Origin: Streptomyces niveus
GTDB taxonomy: Bacteria; Actinomycetota; Actinomycetes; Streptomycetales; Streptomycetaceae
Length of the DNA stretch: 64,000 bases
Reading direction: 5' to 3'
Assembly: GCF_002009175.1 (NCBI RefSeq)
Contig: NZ_CP018047.1
Location: 6,758,001-6,822,000 of the forward strand
Both the position numbers and the translations under genes were made by a program. The notes beneath the pieces are model-generated. The model had not been told where the DNA came from. It worked only from the letters and a program-made list of their open reading frames with translations, and searched no databases. This document shows positions 34,590 to 45,763 of this stretch, piece by piece; the first letter of the stretch is position 1; every line of letters starts with the position of its first letter.

Positions 34590-34780
34590 GCGTTCTGTTT
34601 TCATCACCCCGGAATCCGCCCGCGTCCCTTCGGCAGGTGCTCTGAACAGGCCCCGCGGGGGAGTGGGAGGGCGTGTGCGCGCCCGCGCGAGCACCGGTCT
34701 CGTGAGCACCGGCGCGACGGGGTCGATACCATGGCCGTTCCGGACCTGACCGGGGGACCCGGAAAGCACGAGGAGCGCTC

Positions 34781-37441
<2,661 letters not shown>

Positions 37442-37484
37442 GAGACCGGAGACCATGGACCTGAGTCCAGAGACCTGACGACGG

Positions 37485-37518
37485 AGCGGCCCGGCGGTGA
37501 TCCCACCGCCGGGCCGCT
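37485..37518. terminator. Hairpin terminator between relA and DUF349 gene
   Basis: A perfect 15-bp stem (AGCGGCCCGGCGGTG / CACCGCCGGGCCGCT) with a 4-nt loop, extended by ACGACG/CGTCGT outside. It sits between two convergent genes and can serve both. Confidence 0.88.
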
Positions 37519-37537
37519 ACGTCGTCGTACGTGTGCG

Positions 37538-38767
37538 TCAGCCGCCGAACTCCTGAAGACCCTTCAGCGCCTGGTCGAGCAGCGCCTGCCGGCCTTCGAG
37601 CTCCTTGGCCAGCTTGTCTGCCCTGGCGTTGTTGCCCGAGGCGCGCGCCGTGTCGATCTGCGTACGCAGCTTGTCGACGGCCGCCTGGAGCTGGCCCGTC
37701 AGACCCGCGGCACGCGCACGCGCCTCCGGGTTAGTACGGCGCCACTCGTTCTCCTCGGACTCCTGGAGCGCCCGCTCGATGGTCTGCATCCGGCCCTCGA
37801 CGCGGGGCCTGGCGTCGCGCGGCACATGCCCGATCGCCTCCCAGCGCTCGTTGAGGGCCCGGAACGCTGCACGGGCCGCCTTCAGGTCCGTCACCGGGAG
37901 CAGCCGCTCGGCCTCGGTCGCCAGCTCCTCCTTGAGCTTCAGATTCTCGGTCTGCTCCGCGTCCCGCTCGGCGAAGACCTCACCGCGGGCGGCGAAGAAG
38001 ACGTCCTGGGCGCCGCGGAAGCGGTTCCACAGGTCGTCCTCGGCCTCGCGCTGCGCGCGGCCCGCGGCCTTCCACTCCGTCATCAGCTCGCGGTAACGGG
38101 CCGCCGTCCCGCCCCAGTCCGTGGAGCCCGACAGCCCCTCGGCCTCGGTGACCAGCTTCTCCTTGGCCTTACGGGCCTCCTCGCGCTGCGCGTCGAGCGA
38201 GGCGAAGTGCGCCTTGCGGCGCTTGGAGAACGCCGAGCGCGCGTGCGAGAAGCGGTGCCACAGCTCGTCGTCGGACTTCCGGTCGAGCCGCGGCAGGCTC
38301 TTCCAGGTGTCCACCAGCGCGCGCAGCCGCTCGCCCGCGGAGCGCCACTGGTCGCTCACCGCCAGTTCCTCGGCCTCCGCGACCAGAGCCTGCTTCGACT
38401 CCCGCGCGGCGTCCGTCTGCTTGGCCTTCTGGACCTTGCGCTCCTCACGGCGCGCCTCGACCGTGGCCACAAGCCCGTCGAGACGCGTACGCAGCGCGGC
38501 GAGATCCCCGACCGCGTGATGCTCGTCCACCTGCGCCCGCAGATGATCGATGGCGGACTGCGCGTCCTTGGCCGAGAGATCGGTGGTCTTCACCCGCTTC
38601 TCAAGAAGGCCGATCTCGACCACCAGGCCCTCGTACTTGCGCTCGAAGTAGGCCAGTGCCTCCTCGGGAGAGCCTGCCTGCCACGATCCGACGACCTGCT
38701 CGCCCTCGGCCGTGCGCACGTACACGGTGCCTGTCTCGTCGACTCGGCCCCACGGGTCGCTGCTCAC
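37538..38767 (-). CDS. DUF349 domain protein
   Basis: A 409-residue, highly charged and almost entirely helical protein made of tandem DUF349 repeats (e.g. WRSAGERLRALVDTWKSLPRLDRKSDDELWHRF, repeated with variation four times: the W-x-W/L and DDELWxRF pattern recurs). The N-terminal 45 residues (SSDPWGRVDETGTVYVRTAEGEQVVGSW) form a separate small beta domain. It is probably a long coiled bundle; function is unknown. GTG 38767 follows GGAGGAGG; an in-frame ATG at 38893 would add 42 non-conserved residues. Confidence 0.88.
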   Translation of the reverse strand: MSSDPWGRVDETGTVYVRTAEGEQVVGSWQAGSPEEALAYFERKYEGLVVEIGLLEKRVKTTDLSAKDAQSAIDHLRAQVDEHHAVGDLAALRTRLDGLVATVEARREERKVQKAKQTDAARESKQALVAEAEELAVSDQWRSAGERLRALVDTWKSLPRLDRKSDDELWHRFSHARSAFSKRRKAHFASLDAQREEARKAKEKLVTEAEGLSGSTDWGGTAARYRELMTEWKAAGRAQREAEDDLWNRFRGAQDVFFAARGEVFAERDAEQTENLKLKEELATEAERLLPVTDLKAARAAFRALNERWEAIGHVPRDARPRVEGRMQTIERALQESEENEWRRTNPEARARAAGLTGQLQAAVDKLRTQIDTARASGNNARADKLAKELEGRQALLDQALKGLQEFGG

Positions 38768-39015
38768 AGCGCCTCCTCCACCTGATGCCTGCGAGGGGTG
38801 CCCCCCGGGCATCGTCCACAGTTTCCTGGACGGGCCTCGCCCGTCTTCCGCGACGCGAGAGCAGATCCGCCGAAGCCGATCCGCGCGCCGCACAACGCCA
38901 ATCTAGGTGACCGGCGGCCCGGCTGTCCGCACTCCGCACGGCCGAAATTCGCGGGGTCCGGCAGTGGGGTGCTCCGAGAGGCCGTGCCATGGGCCGTGCC
39001 GCCCGTCACCTGCCC

Positions 39016-39804
39016 TCACGTCTTGTCGACGGTGCCCTTCTCGATCGTGACGGTCTTCTTCGGCGCACCGTCACCCTTGTTGTCACCGGTGACACCCCCC
39101 GCGGCGACCGCCTTCACGGTCTTGAGGCCATCGGCGTCCATCGTCCCGAACGGGGTGTACGAGGGCGGCAGCTTGGTGTCCTTCCACACGAGGAAGAACT
39201 GGCTGCCACCGCTGTTCGGCTGGCCGGTATTCGCCATCGCCACCGACCCCGCGGGGTACGTCACCGCGCCGTCCGCGGCGGGCTTGCCGAGCGCGTCCAG
39301 ATTCTCGTCCGCGATGGTGTAGCCCGGACCGCCGGTGCCGTCGCCCTTGGGGTCGCCGCACTGGAGCACGAAGATGTTCTCCGTGGTCAGGCGGTGACAC
39401 TTCGTGCCGTCGAAGAACTTCTTGTCGGCGAGCGACTTGAAGGAGTTCACCGTTTCGGGCGTCTTCGCCGCGTCCATCTCGATACCGATGTCACCCTGGC
39501 TCGTCTTGAGCGACATCGTGTACTTGGCCTTGGCGTCGATCGTCATCTTCGGCCCGGCGGGCTTGCTCTCGCTCGGCGACGGCGGCGCCGACGGATTGTC
39601 CGCGGCGGTGTCTTTCTTGCCGCCGTCGTCCGTCAGACCCGCGATGGCGTACGCGCCGCCGCCCGCCGCCACCACGACGGCCAGCGCCGCGGCGATGACC
39701 GCGTTACGGCGCCGGGCCTTGTTGCGATTCTCCGCCCGGCGCTGCTGCTGCCGCTCGAACTTCTCCCTGGCAAGCTGGCGCCGGCGCTGCTCGCTGTTGA
39801 CCAC
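39016..39804 (-). CDS. Membrane-anchored cyclophilin-type peptidyl-prolyl isomerase
   Basis: A 262-residue protein: basic N-terminus (EQRRRQLAREKFERQQQRRAENRNKARRR), one transmembrane helix (AVIAAALAVVVAAGGGAYAIAGL, about residues 35-57), a Ser/Pro linker and a cyclophilin domain with CHRLTTENIFVLQCGDPKGDG, GSVAMANTGQPNSGGSQFFLV and GTMDADGLKTV. It probably folds exported proteins at the outer face of the membrane. The short insert TTENI interrupts the usual FHRVIPxFMIQGGD. GTG 39804 follows CGAGGAGACGACCCG. Confidence 0.92.
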   Translation of the reverse strand: MVNSEQRRRQLAREKFERQQQRRAENRNKARRRNAVIAAALAVVVAAGGGAYAIAGLTDDGGKKDTAADNPSAPPSPSESKPAGPKMTIDAKAKYTMSLKTSQGDIGIEMDAAKTPETVNSFKSLADKKFFDGTKCHRLTTENIFVLQCGDPKGDGTGGPGYTIADENLDALGKPAADGAVTYPAGSVAMANTGQPNSGGSQFFLVWKDTKLPPSYTPFGTMDADGLKTVKAVAAGGVTGDNKGDGAPKKTVTIEKGTVDKT

Positions 39805-39995
39805 CGGGTCGTCTCCTCGTGTCTTCGTGGGCCGTGTTGTGAAGCGGTGCCGAGGCGGTGCTCGGGCGGTGCTCACCACCAAGCCTATGAACGCCTGACT
39901 AGCCCCGTACGGTATATGGGTTACCTGTGTAATGAGGAGCGCCGGTAGGCTCTGATCTGCTGCAATCTCCCGACGGACGACATTTGAGGACGATC

Positions 39996-40709
39996 GTGCT
40001 TATTGCCGGGTTCCCGGCCGGGGCCTGGGGGACCAACTGTTATCTGGTCGCCCCCGCCGCGGGCGAGGAGTGCGTGATCATCGACCCCGGCCACCAGGCC
40101 ACCGAAGGCGTCGCCGAGACGATCGCCAAGCACCGCCTCAAGCCCGTCGCCGTCATCCTCACCCACGGCCACATCGACCATGTCGCCTCGGTGGTCCCCG
40201 TCTGCGGCGCGCACGACGTGCCCGCGTGGATCCACCCGTCGGACCGGTACATGATGAGCGACCCCGAGAGGGCCCTCGGCCGCTCCATCGGGATGCCGCT
40301 CATGGGCGAGCTGACCGTGGGGGAGCCCGACGACGTCAAGGAACTCGGTGACGGCGCGCAGCTGGCACTGGCGGGCCTGAGCTTCGGCGTCGCGCACGCG
40401 CCCGGCCATACGAAGGGGTCGGTGACCTTCAGGGTGCCCGAGGCCGCGGACATCCCGTCCGTCCTCTTCTCGGGCGACCTGCTGTTCGCCGGCTCCGTCG
40501 GACGCACGGACCTGCCGGGCGGCGATCCGGCCGAGATGCTCGACTCGCTGGGCCGTGTGTGCCTGCCGCTCGACGACTCGACCGTGGTGCTGTCCGGCCA
40601 CGGCCCCCAGACGACCATCGGCCGGGAGCGAGCCACCAACCCGTATCTGCGCGAGGTGGCCGCAGGCTACGGAAGCGGCGAGAGCGCCGCTCCGCGACGA
40701 GGAATGTGA
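39996..40709 (+). CDS. MBL-fold metallohydrolase (glyoxalase II-like)
   Basis: A 237-residue beta-lactamase-fold hydrolase. Metal ligands are visible in [12 protein letters not shown] (HxHxDH), HAPGHTKGS (His), [16 protein letters not shown] (Asp) and VLSGHGPQT (His). It resembles hydroxyacylglutathione hydrolase; in this mycothiol-using lineage the substrate is likely another thioester. GTG 39996 follows TGAGGACG; an upstream TTG (39984) is inside that ribosome binding site. The hisS gene starts 13 nt after its stop, so the two form an operon. Confidence 0.92.
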   Translation: MLIAGFPAGAWGTNCYLVAPAAGEECVIIDPGHQATEGVAETIAKHRLKPVAVILTHGHIDHVASVVPVCGAHDVPAWIHPSDRYMMSDPERALGRSIGMPLMGELTVGEPDDVKELGDGAQLALAGLSFGVAHAPGHTKGSVTFRVPEAADIPSVLFSGDLLFAGSVGRTDLPGGDPAEMLDSLGRVCLPLDDSTVVLSGHGPQTTIGRERATNPYLREVAAGYGSGESAAPRRGM

Positions 40710-40722
40710 CGCAGCGAATCCC

Positions 40723-41985
40723 ATGAACACCTTTCAGGCCCCCAAGGGCACGTACGACCTGCTTCCGCCGGACTCCGCCGTGTACCTCGCGGTGCGCGAG
40801 GCGATCTCCGCGCCGCTGAAGAACTCCGGTTACGGCTACATCGAGACCCCCGGCTTCGAGGACGTCGAACTCTTCGCCCGCGGCGTCGGCGAGTCCACCG
40901 ACATCGTCACCAAGGAGATGTACACCCTCACCACCAAGGGCGGCTCCGAGCTGGCGCTGCGCCCCGAAGGCACGGCGTCCGTGCTGCGCGCGGCGCTGGA
41001 GGCGAACTTGCACAAGGCCGGCAACCTCCCCGTCAAGCTCTGGTACTCGGGCTCGTACTACCGCTACGAGCGCCCGCAGAAGGGCCGCTACCGCCACTTC
41101 TCGCAGGTCGGCGCGGAGGCGATCGGCGCCGAGGACCCGGCGCTCGACGCCGAGCTGATCATCCTCGCCGACCAGGCGTACCGCTCACTGGGGCTGCGCG
41201 GCTTCCGCATCCTGCTGAACTCCCTCGGCGACAAGGAGTGCCGCCCCGTCTACCGGGAGGCGCTCCAGGGCTTCCTGCGCGACCTCGACCTGGACGACGA
41301 GACCCGTCGGCGCATCGAGATCAACCCCCTGCGGGTCCTCGACGACAAGCGCCCCGACGTACGGCGACAGCTCACCGACGCCCCGAAGCTGCGCGACTAC
41401 CTGTGCGAGGCGTGCCGGGCGTACCACGCGGAGGTGCGCGACCTGCTCACCGCGGCGGGTGTCGCGTACGAGGACGACGAACGGCTCGTACGGGGCCTGG
41501 ACTACTACACCCGTACGACCTTCGAGTTCGTCCACGACGGCCTCGGCGCGCAGTCCGCCGTCGGCGGCGGCGGGCGCTACGACGGGCTCTCGGAGATGAT
41601 CGGCGGCCCCGCGCTGCCGTCCGTCGGCTGGGCGCTCGGTGTGGACCGTACGGTGCTGGCGCTGGAGGCCGAGGGCATCACGCTCCAACTGCCGCCCGCC
41701 ACCAGCGTGTTCGCGGTGCCGCTCGGCGAGGAGGCCCGCCGGCTGCTGTTCGGCGTGGTCACCGAGCTGCGCCGGGCCGGGGTCGCGGCCGACTTCGGCT
41801 ACGGCGGCAAGGGGCTCAAGGGCGCCATGAAGAACGCCAACCGCTCGGGCGCGCGCTTCACGATCGTCGCGGGTGAGCGCGATCTCGCCGAGGGCGTGGC
41901 CCAGGTCAAGGACATGGAGAGCGGCGAGCAGAAGCCCGTACCGCTCGACGCGCTGGTGGCCGATCTCACGGCGAGGCTCGTCTGA
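40723..41985 (+). CDS. hisS: Histidyl-tRNA synthetase
   Basis: A 420-residue class II synthetase, usual length. Motifs: [16 protein letters not shown] (motif 2 entry), [24 protein letters not shown] (motif 2), [14 protein letters not shown] (histidine A block) and [30 protein letters not shown] (histidine B and motif 3), then an anticodon-binding domain. It charges tRNA-His. ATG 40723 lies 13 nt past the MBL gene's stop with GAGGAAT upstream inside that gene. Confidence 0.98.
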   Translation: MNTFQAPKGTYDLLPPDSAVYLAVREAISAPLKNSGYGYIETPGFEDVELFARGVGESTDIVTKEMYTLTTKGGSELALRPEGTASVLRAALEANLHKAGNLPVKLWYSGSYYRYERPQKGRYRHFSQVGAEAIGAEDPALDAELIILADQAYRSLGLRGFRILLNSLGDKECRPVYREALQGFLRDLDLDDETRRRIEINPLRVLDDKRPDVRRQLTDAPKLRDYLCEACRAYHAEVRDLLTAAGVAYEDDERLVRGLDYYTRTTFEFVHDGLGAQSAVGGGGRYDGLSEMIGGPALPSVGWALGVDRTVLALEAEGITLQLPPATSVFAVPLGEEARRLLFGVVTELRRAGVAADFGYGGKGLKGAMKNANRSGARFTIVAGERDLAEGVAQVKDMESGEQKPVPLDALVADLTARLV

Positions 41986-42004
41986 CCGCGCGGGACGAAG
42001 GAGA

Positions 42005-42033
42005 GGCCCCGGACGCACCGAGCGTCCGGGGCC
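42005..42033 (+). terminator. Hairpin terminator after hisS
   Basis: A perfect 12-bp stem (GGCCCCGGACGC / GCGTCCGGGGCC) with a 5-nt loop, 20 nt after the hisS stop. Confidence 0.85.
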
Positions 42034-42140
42034 TTCCGCGTACCTCCTTATGTCCATCGAACGGTGGATACGGGCACGGGTGCGGCAGAATGGCTGAGCC
42101 CTCTGCTTCAGGTGCAGGCCACGAGTGATGGAACGGCGAT

Positions 42141-42776
42141 ATGACGAGTGCAGCGCTTGACGACGTGTCCGCCGACCGGGCGGAGCACGGCGCCACCGGT
42201 CCCATCGGGGCGGGGCGGGTGCTGGCGTGGCTGCTGGTGGTGACGGGTGCGGCGGGTGTGCTGGCGTCGTGGGTGATCACGATCGACAAGTTCAAGCTGC
42301 TGGAGGACCCCAGTTTCACGCCGGGGTGCAGCCTCAACCCGGTGGTCTCGTGCGGGAACATCATGAAGAGCGACCAGGCGTCGGCCTTCGGGTTCCCCAA
42401 TCCGATGCTGGGTCTGGTCACCTACGCGGTCGTGGTGTGTGTGGGGCTGGGGCTGCTGGCGGGGGCGCGGTACCGGCGCTGGTTCTGGCTCGGCCTCAAC
42501 GCCGGAATGCTGTTCGGCGTCGGCTTCTGCACCTGGCTCCAGTACCAGTCGCTCTACAACATCAACTCACTGTGCCTCTGGTGCTGTCTCGCGTGGGTGG
42601 CGACGATCGTGATGTTCTCCTACGTCACCACGCACAACGTCACACGCGGGATCATCCCGGCGCCGCGGTGGCTGCGTGGCGCGATGGGGGAGTTCCACTG
42701 GGTGCTGCCCGTGCTCTGGATCGGGATCATCGGGATGCTCATCCTGACCCGCTGGTGGGACTTCTGGACCAGCTGA
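42141..42776 (+). CDS. Vitamin K epoxide reductase (VKOR) family protein
   Basis: A 211-residue membrane protein with a polar N-terminus and five hydrophobic helices. CSLNPVVSCGN holds the loop cysteine pair and SLCLWCCLAW the CxxC active site, the two redox pairs of bacterial VKOR. It would reoxidise a periplasmic DsbA-like protein by passing electrons to menaquinone, supporting disulfide formation in exported proteins. No fused thioredoxin domain is present. It is upstream of rarA but separated by a promoter region, so the genes are probably independent. Confidence 0.92.
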   Translation: MTSAALDDVSADRAEHGATGPIGAGRVLAWLLVVTGAAGVLASWVITIDKFKLLEDPSFTPGCSLNPVVSCGNIMKSDQASAFGFPNPMLGLVTYAVVVCVGLGLLAGARYRRWFWLGLNAGMLFGVGFCTWLQYQSLYNINSLCLWCCLAWVATIVMFSYVTTHNVTRGIIPAPRWLRGAMGEFHWVLPVLWIGIIGMLILTRWWDFWTS

Positions 42777-42811
42777 CCCCGCCGGCCCGCGCCGATCGCG
42801 GCGGTCCGCGC

Positions 42812-42833
42812 TGTCAGTGGGCTGACATAGGCT
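42812..42833 (+). promoter_or_regulatory. DNA-damage promoter of rarA (RecA-NDp/PafBC type)
   Basis: TGTCAGTG (42812-42819; the preceding base is C, not T), 8 nt, TAGGCT (42828-42833) matches TTGTCRGTG-N8-TANNNT at all but the first T. The -10 ends 7 nt before GTG 42841, so the message should be leaderless. The upstream element is also one arm of a short inverted repeat TGTCAG/CTGACA. Confidence 0.75.
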
Positions 42834-42840
42834 TCGGAAT

Positions 42841-44208
42841 GTGGAGCCCGACCTCTTTACCGCAGCGGCCGAAGACCGCCAGGAGAACGACCCGTCCAGC
42901 AGCCCGCTCGCCGTACGGATGCGCCCCCGGGTCCTGGACGAGGTCGTCGGCCAGGGACACCTGCTGAAGCCCGGCTCTCCGATGCGGCGACTGGTCGAGC
43001 AGGCCGCGAAGGGCAGGGGACCCGCGGGCCCCTCGTCCGTCCTTCTCTGGGGCCCGCCCGGCACGGGCAAGACCACGCTCGCCTATGTCGTCTCCAAGGC
43101 GACCGACGCGCGCTTCGTGGAGCTCTCCGCGATCACCGCGGGCGTCAAGGAGGTCCGCGCCGTCATCGACGGTGCCCGGCGCGCTTCCGGCGGCTTCGGC
43201 AAGGAGACCGTCCTCTTCCTGGACGAGATCCACCGCTTCAGCAAGGCCCAGCAGGACTCCCTGCTGCCCGCCGTGGAGAACCGCTGGATCACGCTCATCG
43301 CGGCCACCACCGAGAATCCGTACTTCTCGATCATCTCCCCGCTGCTCTCGCGCTCCCTGCTGCTGACGCTGGAGCCGCTCACGGACGACGACCTGCGCGC
43401 CCTGCTGCGGCGCGCGCTCACCGAGGAGCGCGGTCTCGGCGGCGCGGTCTCCCTCCCCGACGACTCCGAGGCGCATCTGCTGCGGATCGCCGGGGGCGAC
43501 GCCCGGCGGGCCCTGACCGCCCTGGAGGCCGCGGCGGGCGCGGCGATCTCCAAGGGCGAGAAGGAGATCAGCCTCGGCACGGTCGAGGAGACGGTCGACC
43601 GCGCGGCGGTGAAGTACGACCGCGAGGGCGACCAGCACTACGACGTGGCGAGCGCGCTCATCAAGTCGATCCGCGGCTCGGACGTGGACGCGGCCCTGCA
43701 CTATCTGGCCCGCATGATCGAGGCGGGCGAGGACCCCCGGTTCATCGCCCGCCGGCTGATGATCTCGGCCAGCGAGGACATCGGACTGGCCGACCCGACG
43801 GCCCTGCCCATCGCCGTCGCGGCGGCCCAGGCCGTGGCGATGATCGGCTTCCCGGAGGCCGCGCTCACCCTCAGCCACGCCACCATCGCGCTGGCGCTGG
43901 CCCCCAAGTCGAACGCGGCGATGACCGCGATCTCCGCCGCGCTGGAGGATGTGAAGAAGGGGCTGGCCGGTCCCGTACCGCCGCATCTGCGCGACGGTCA
44001 CTACAAGGGCGCGGCCAAGCTCGGCCACGCGCAGGGGTACGTCTATCCGCACGACGTGCCGGGCGGTATCGCCGCGCAGCAGTACGCCCCGGAAGAGGTG
44101 CGGGGCAAGCGGTACTACGAACCGACGCGGTACGGCGCGGAGGCGCGGTACGCGGACGTGGTCGAGAAGGTCCGCGAACGGCTGCGCGGCGACGCCCCCT
44201 CCAACTGA
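42841..44208 (+). CDS. rarA: Replication-associated recombination protein RarA (MgsA)
   Basis: A 455-residue AAA+ ATPase of the RarA/MgsA/WRNIP1 family. It begins [13 protein letters not shown], the family N-terminus. Walker A is [12 protein letters not shown], Walker [17 protein letters not shown], sensor 1 [12 protein letters not shown], and the C-terminal tetramerisation domain has [28 protein letters not shown]. It acts at stalled replication forks with SSB. The DNA-damage promoter directly upstream fits this role. GTG 42841 is set by the promoter spacing. Confidence 0.95.
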   Translation: MEPDLFTAAAEDRQENDPSSSPLAVRMRPRVLDEVVGQGHLLKPGSPMRRLVEQAAKGRGPAGPSSVLLWGPPGTGKTTLAYVVSKATDARFVELSAITAGVKEVRAVIDGARRASGGFGKETVLFLDEIHRFSKAQQDSLLPAVENRWITLIAATTENPYFSIISPLLSRSLLLTLEPLTDDDLRALLRRALTEERGLGGAVSLPDDSEAHLLRIAGGDARRALTALEAAAGAAISKGEKEISLGTVEETVDRAAVKYDREGDQHYDVASALIKSIRGSDVDAALHYLARMIEAGEDPRFIARRLMISASEDIGLADPTALPIAVAAAQAVAMIGFPEAALTLSHATIALALAPKSNAAMTAISAALEDVKKGLAGPVPPHLRDGHYKGAAKLGHAQGYVYPHDVPGGIAAQQYAPEEVRGKRYYEPTRYGAEARYADVVEKVRERLRGDAPSN

Positions 44209-44242
44209 GCGGTGTGCGTGCTCCCGGTCGCTCCCGCGCCGT

Positions 44243-45043
44243 TCAGCGGCTCGCCGCGTCGAACAGCGCGTGCATGGCGCGGCGCAGTTCGCCCACGTCA
44301 CGCACCGGCTGGGGGAAGTCGAAGCGGGCGTCGAAGCAGTTGACGCCCGTGAAGCGCACCCGCAGTCCGAAGCGGTCCACTCCGACCGGTACGGCCGCCG
44401 TCCCGCCGGACCGCTCGCCGAGCAGCGAGCGCAGCATCCCCACCTCGGCGCTGTGCGCGGAGTGCAGATGCTGGAGCAGTTCGGCCTCGTGCTCCGACAG
44501 CGGGTCCGGTACGGCGGCGGCGAACTCGTCCGGCTCCACCGGCCCCGCGCCCCACAGGTCGTCCACGAACGCCTCGCCGACCTCCAGCCGCAGCGTCGTC
44601 CGGCCGGGCTCGGCGCCGTGCGGGAGGCGCGTCAGCCAGCCGGAGACCCAGGCGCGGCCCCGGATACGGTGGGGCACGGAGACCGGTGCCACATCGGTGA
44701 CCTCCAGCACCGCGGCCAGTTCGTCGGCCTGCGCGTGCGTCGCCGCCCTGACGACGGGGGAGTCGGCCGCGAAGGCCAGCAGCACGTCACCGTCGGTGTC
44801 CACGGTCCGCGCGTCCGGCATCAACTGGTCGGGCCGCAGCGAGTCCAGGCCCGGGACGAGCAGCACCGCTGAGCATGTACTCTGTACGAGAGTTCGTGTG
44901 CGCTCGGCTGCTGACGGCATCCGGGCGATTTCAAGCCCGCTGGGACGCGGCTGACCATGAGCTGATCGGACCTCCGTCGTATCGATGCCCTGCGCGTCGA
45001 GACTGTCTGTGATGCGTGTGGTGTTCCCAGGGCGACGAGACAT
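44243..45043 (-). CDS. DUF2470 domain protein, putatively iron-regulated
   Basis: A 266-residue protein whose C-terminal part (PDPLSEHEAELLQHLHSAHSAEV onward, through RFGLRVRF and RDVGELRRAMHALFDA) fits the DUF2470 domain, found in heme-utilisation HugZ-like proteins. The N-terminal half (SAAERTRTLVQSTCSAVLLVPG) resembles a split-barrel flavin/heme-binding region, possibly reduced. A role in heme or iron handling is suggested by the 19-bp iron box just upstream (45059-45077), but no catalytic residues can be assigned. AAAGGAG precedes ATG 45043. Divergent from rpsD. Confidence 0.8.
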   Translation of the reverse strand: MSRRPGNTTRITDSLDAQGIDTTEVRSAHGQPRPSGLEIARMPSAAERTRTLVQSTCSAVLLVPGLDSLRPDQLMPDARTVDTDGDVLLAFAADSPVVRAATHAQADELAAVLEVTDVAPVSVPHRIRGRAWVSGWLTRLPHGAEPGRTTLRLEVGEAFVDDLWGAGPVEPDEFAAAVPDPLSEHEAELLQHLHSAHSAEVGMLRSLLGERSGGTAAVPVGVDRFGLRVRFTGVNCFDARFDFPQPVRDVGELRRAMHALFDAASR

Positions 45044-45058
45044 GCGATCTCCTTTGAG

Positions 45059-45077
45059 TAAGGTGAGCCTAACCTAA
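45059..45077. promoter_or_regulatory. DmdR/IdeR-type iron box
   Basis: Read on the minus strand, the 19-mer is TTAGGTTAGGCTCACCTTA, one base different from the TTAGGTTAGGCTCACCTAA box of DtxR-family iron repressors in Streptomyces. It lies in the 57-bp gap between DUF2470 and rpsD, overlapping possible -10 sequences (TAGGTT, TAGGCT) of the DUF2470 promoter. Confidence 0.88.
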
Positions 45078-45100
45078 CCTACAACGGAGGTCTGGAGAAC

Positions 45101-45715
45101 GTGCCTAACCAGTCGCGTCCCAAGGTCAAGAAGTCACGCGCGCTCGGTATCGCGCTGACGCCGAAGGCCGTGAAGTACTTCGAGGCCCGTCCCTACCCGC
45201 CGGGCGAGCACGGCCGCGGCCGCAAGCAGAACAGTGACTACAAGGTCCGTCTGCTGGAGAAGCAGCGTCTGCGTGCTCAGTACGACATCAGCGAGCGCCA
45301 GATGGCCCGCGCCTACGACCGCGCCCGCAAGGCCGGCGGCAAGACGGGCGAGGCCCTGGTCGTCGAGCTGGAGCGTCGTCTCGACGCCCTGGTCCTGCGT
45401 TCGGGCATCGCCCGCACCATCTACCAGGCCCGTCAGATGGTCGTCCACGGCCACATCGAGGTCAACGGCGGCAAGGTCGACAAGCCGTCGTTCCGGGTCC
45501 GTCCCGACGACGTCATCATGGTCCGCGAGCGCAGCCGCGAGAAGGTTCCCTTCCAGGTCGCCCGCGAGGGTGGCTACGACACGGACGGCGAGACCCCGCG
45601 CTACCTCCAGGTCAACCTGAAGGCGCTGGCGTTCCGTCTGGACCGTGACCCGCTGCGCAAGGAAATCCCGGTCATCTGCGACGAGCAGCTCGTCGTCGAG
45701 TACTACGCCCGCTGA
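45101..45715 (+). CDS. rpsD: 30S ribosomal protein S4
   Basis: A 204-residue S4 of the zinc-free (C-minus) type: the N-terminus [20 protein letters not shown] has no CxxC pair. The S4 RNA-binding domain is clear ([34 protein letters not shown]) and the end is the usual [10 protein letters not shown]. It binds 16S rRNA early in 30S assembly. In this genus rpsD lies alone here rather than in the rpoA ribosomal operon. GTG 45101 follows CGGAGGTCTGGAGAAC. An iron box lies 24 nt before the start. Confidence 0.97.
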   Translation: MPNQSRPKVKKSRALGIALTPKAVKYFEARPYPPGEHGRGRKQNSDYKVRLLEKQRLRAQYDISERQMARAYDRARKAGGKTGEALVVELERRLDALVLRSGIARTIYQARQMVVHGHIEVNGGKVDKPSFRVRPDDVIMVRERSREKVPFQVAREGGYDTDGETPRYLQVNLKALAFRLDRDPLRKEIPVICDEQLVVEYYAR

Positions 45716-45763
45716 TCACCCGCTGATCCAGGCGTGGTTCGCGTCACCGCGAACGACCGCGCT

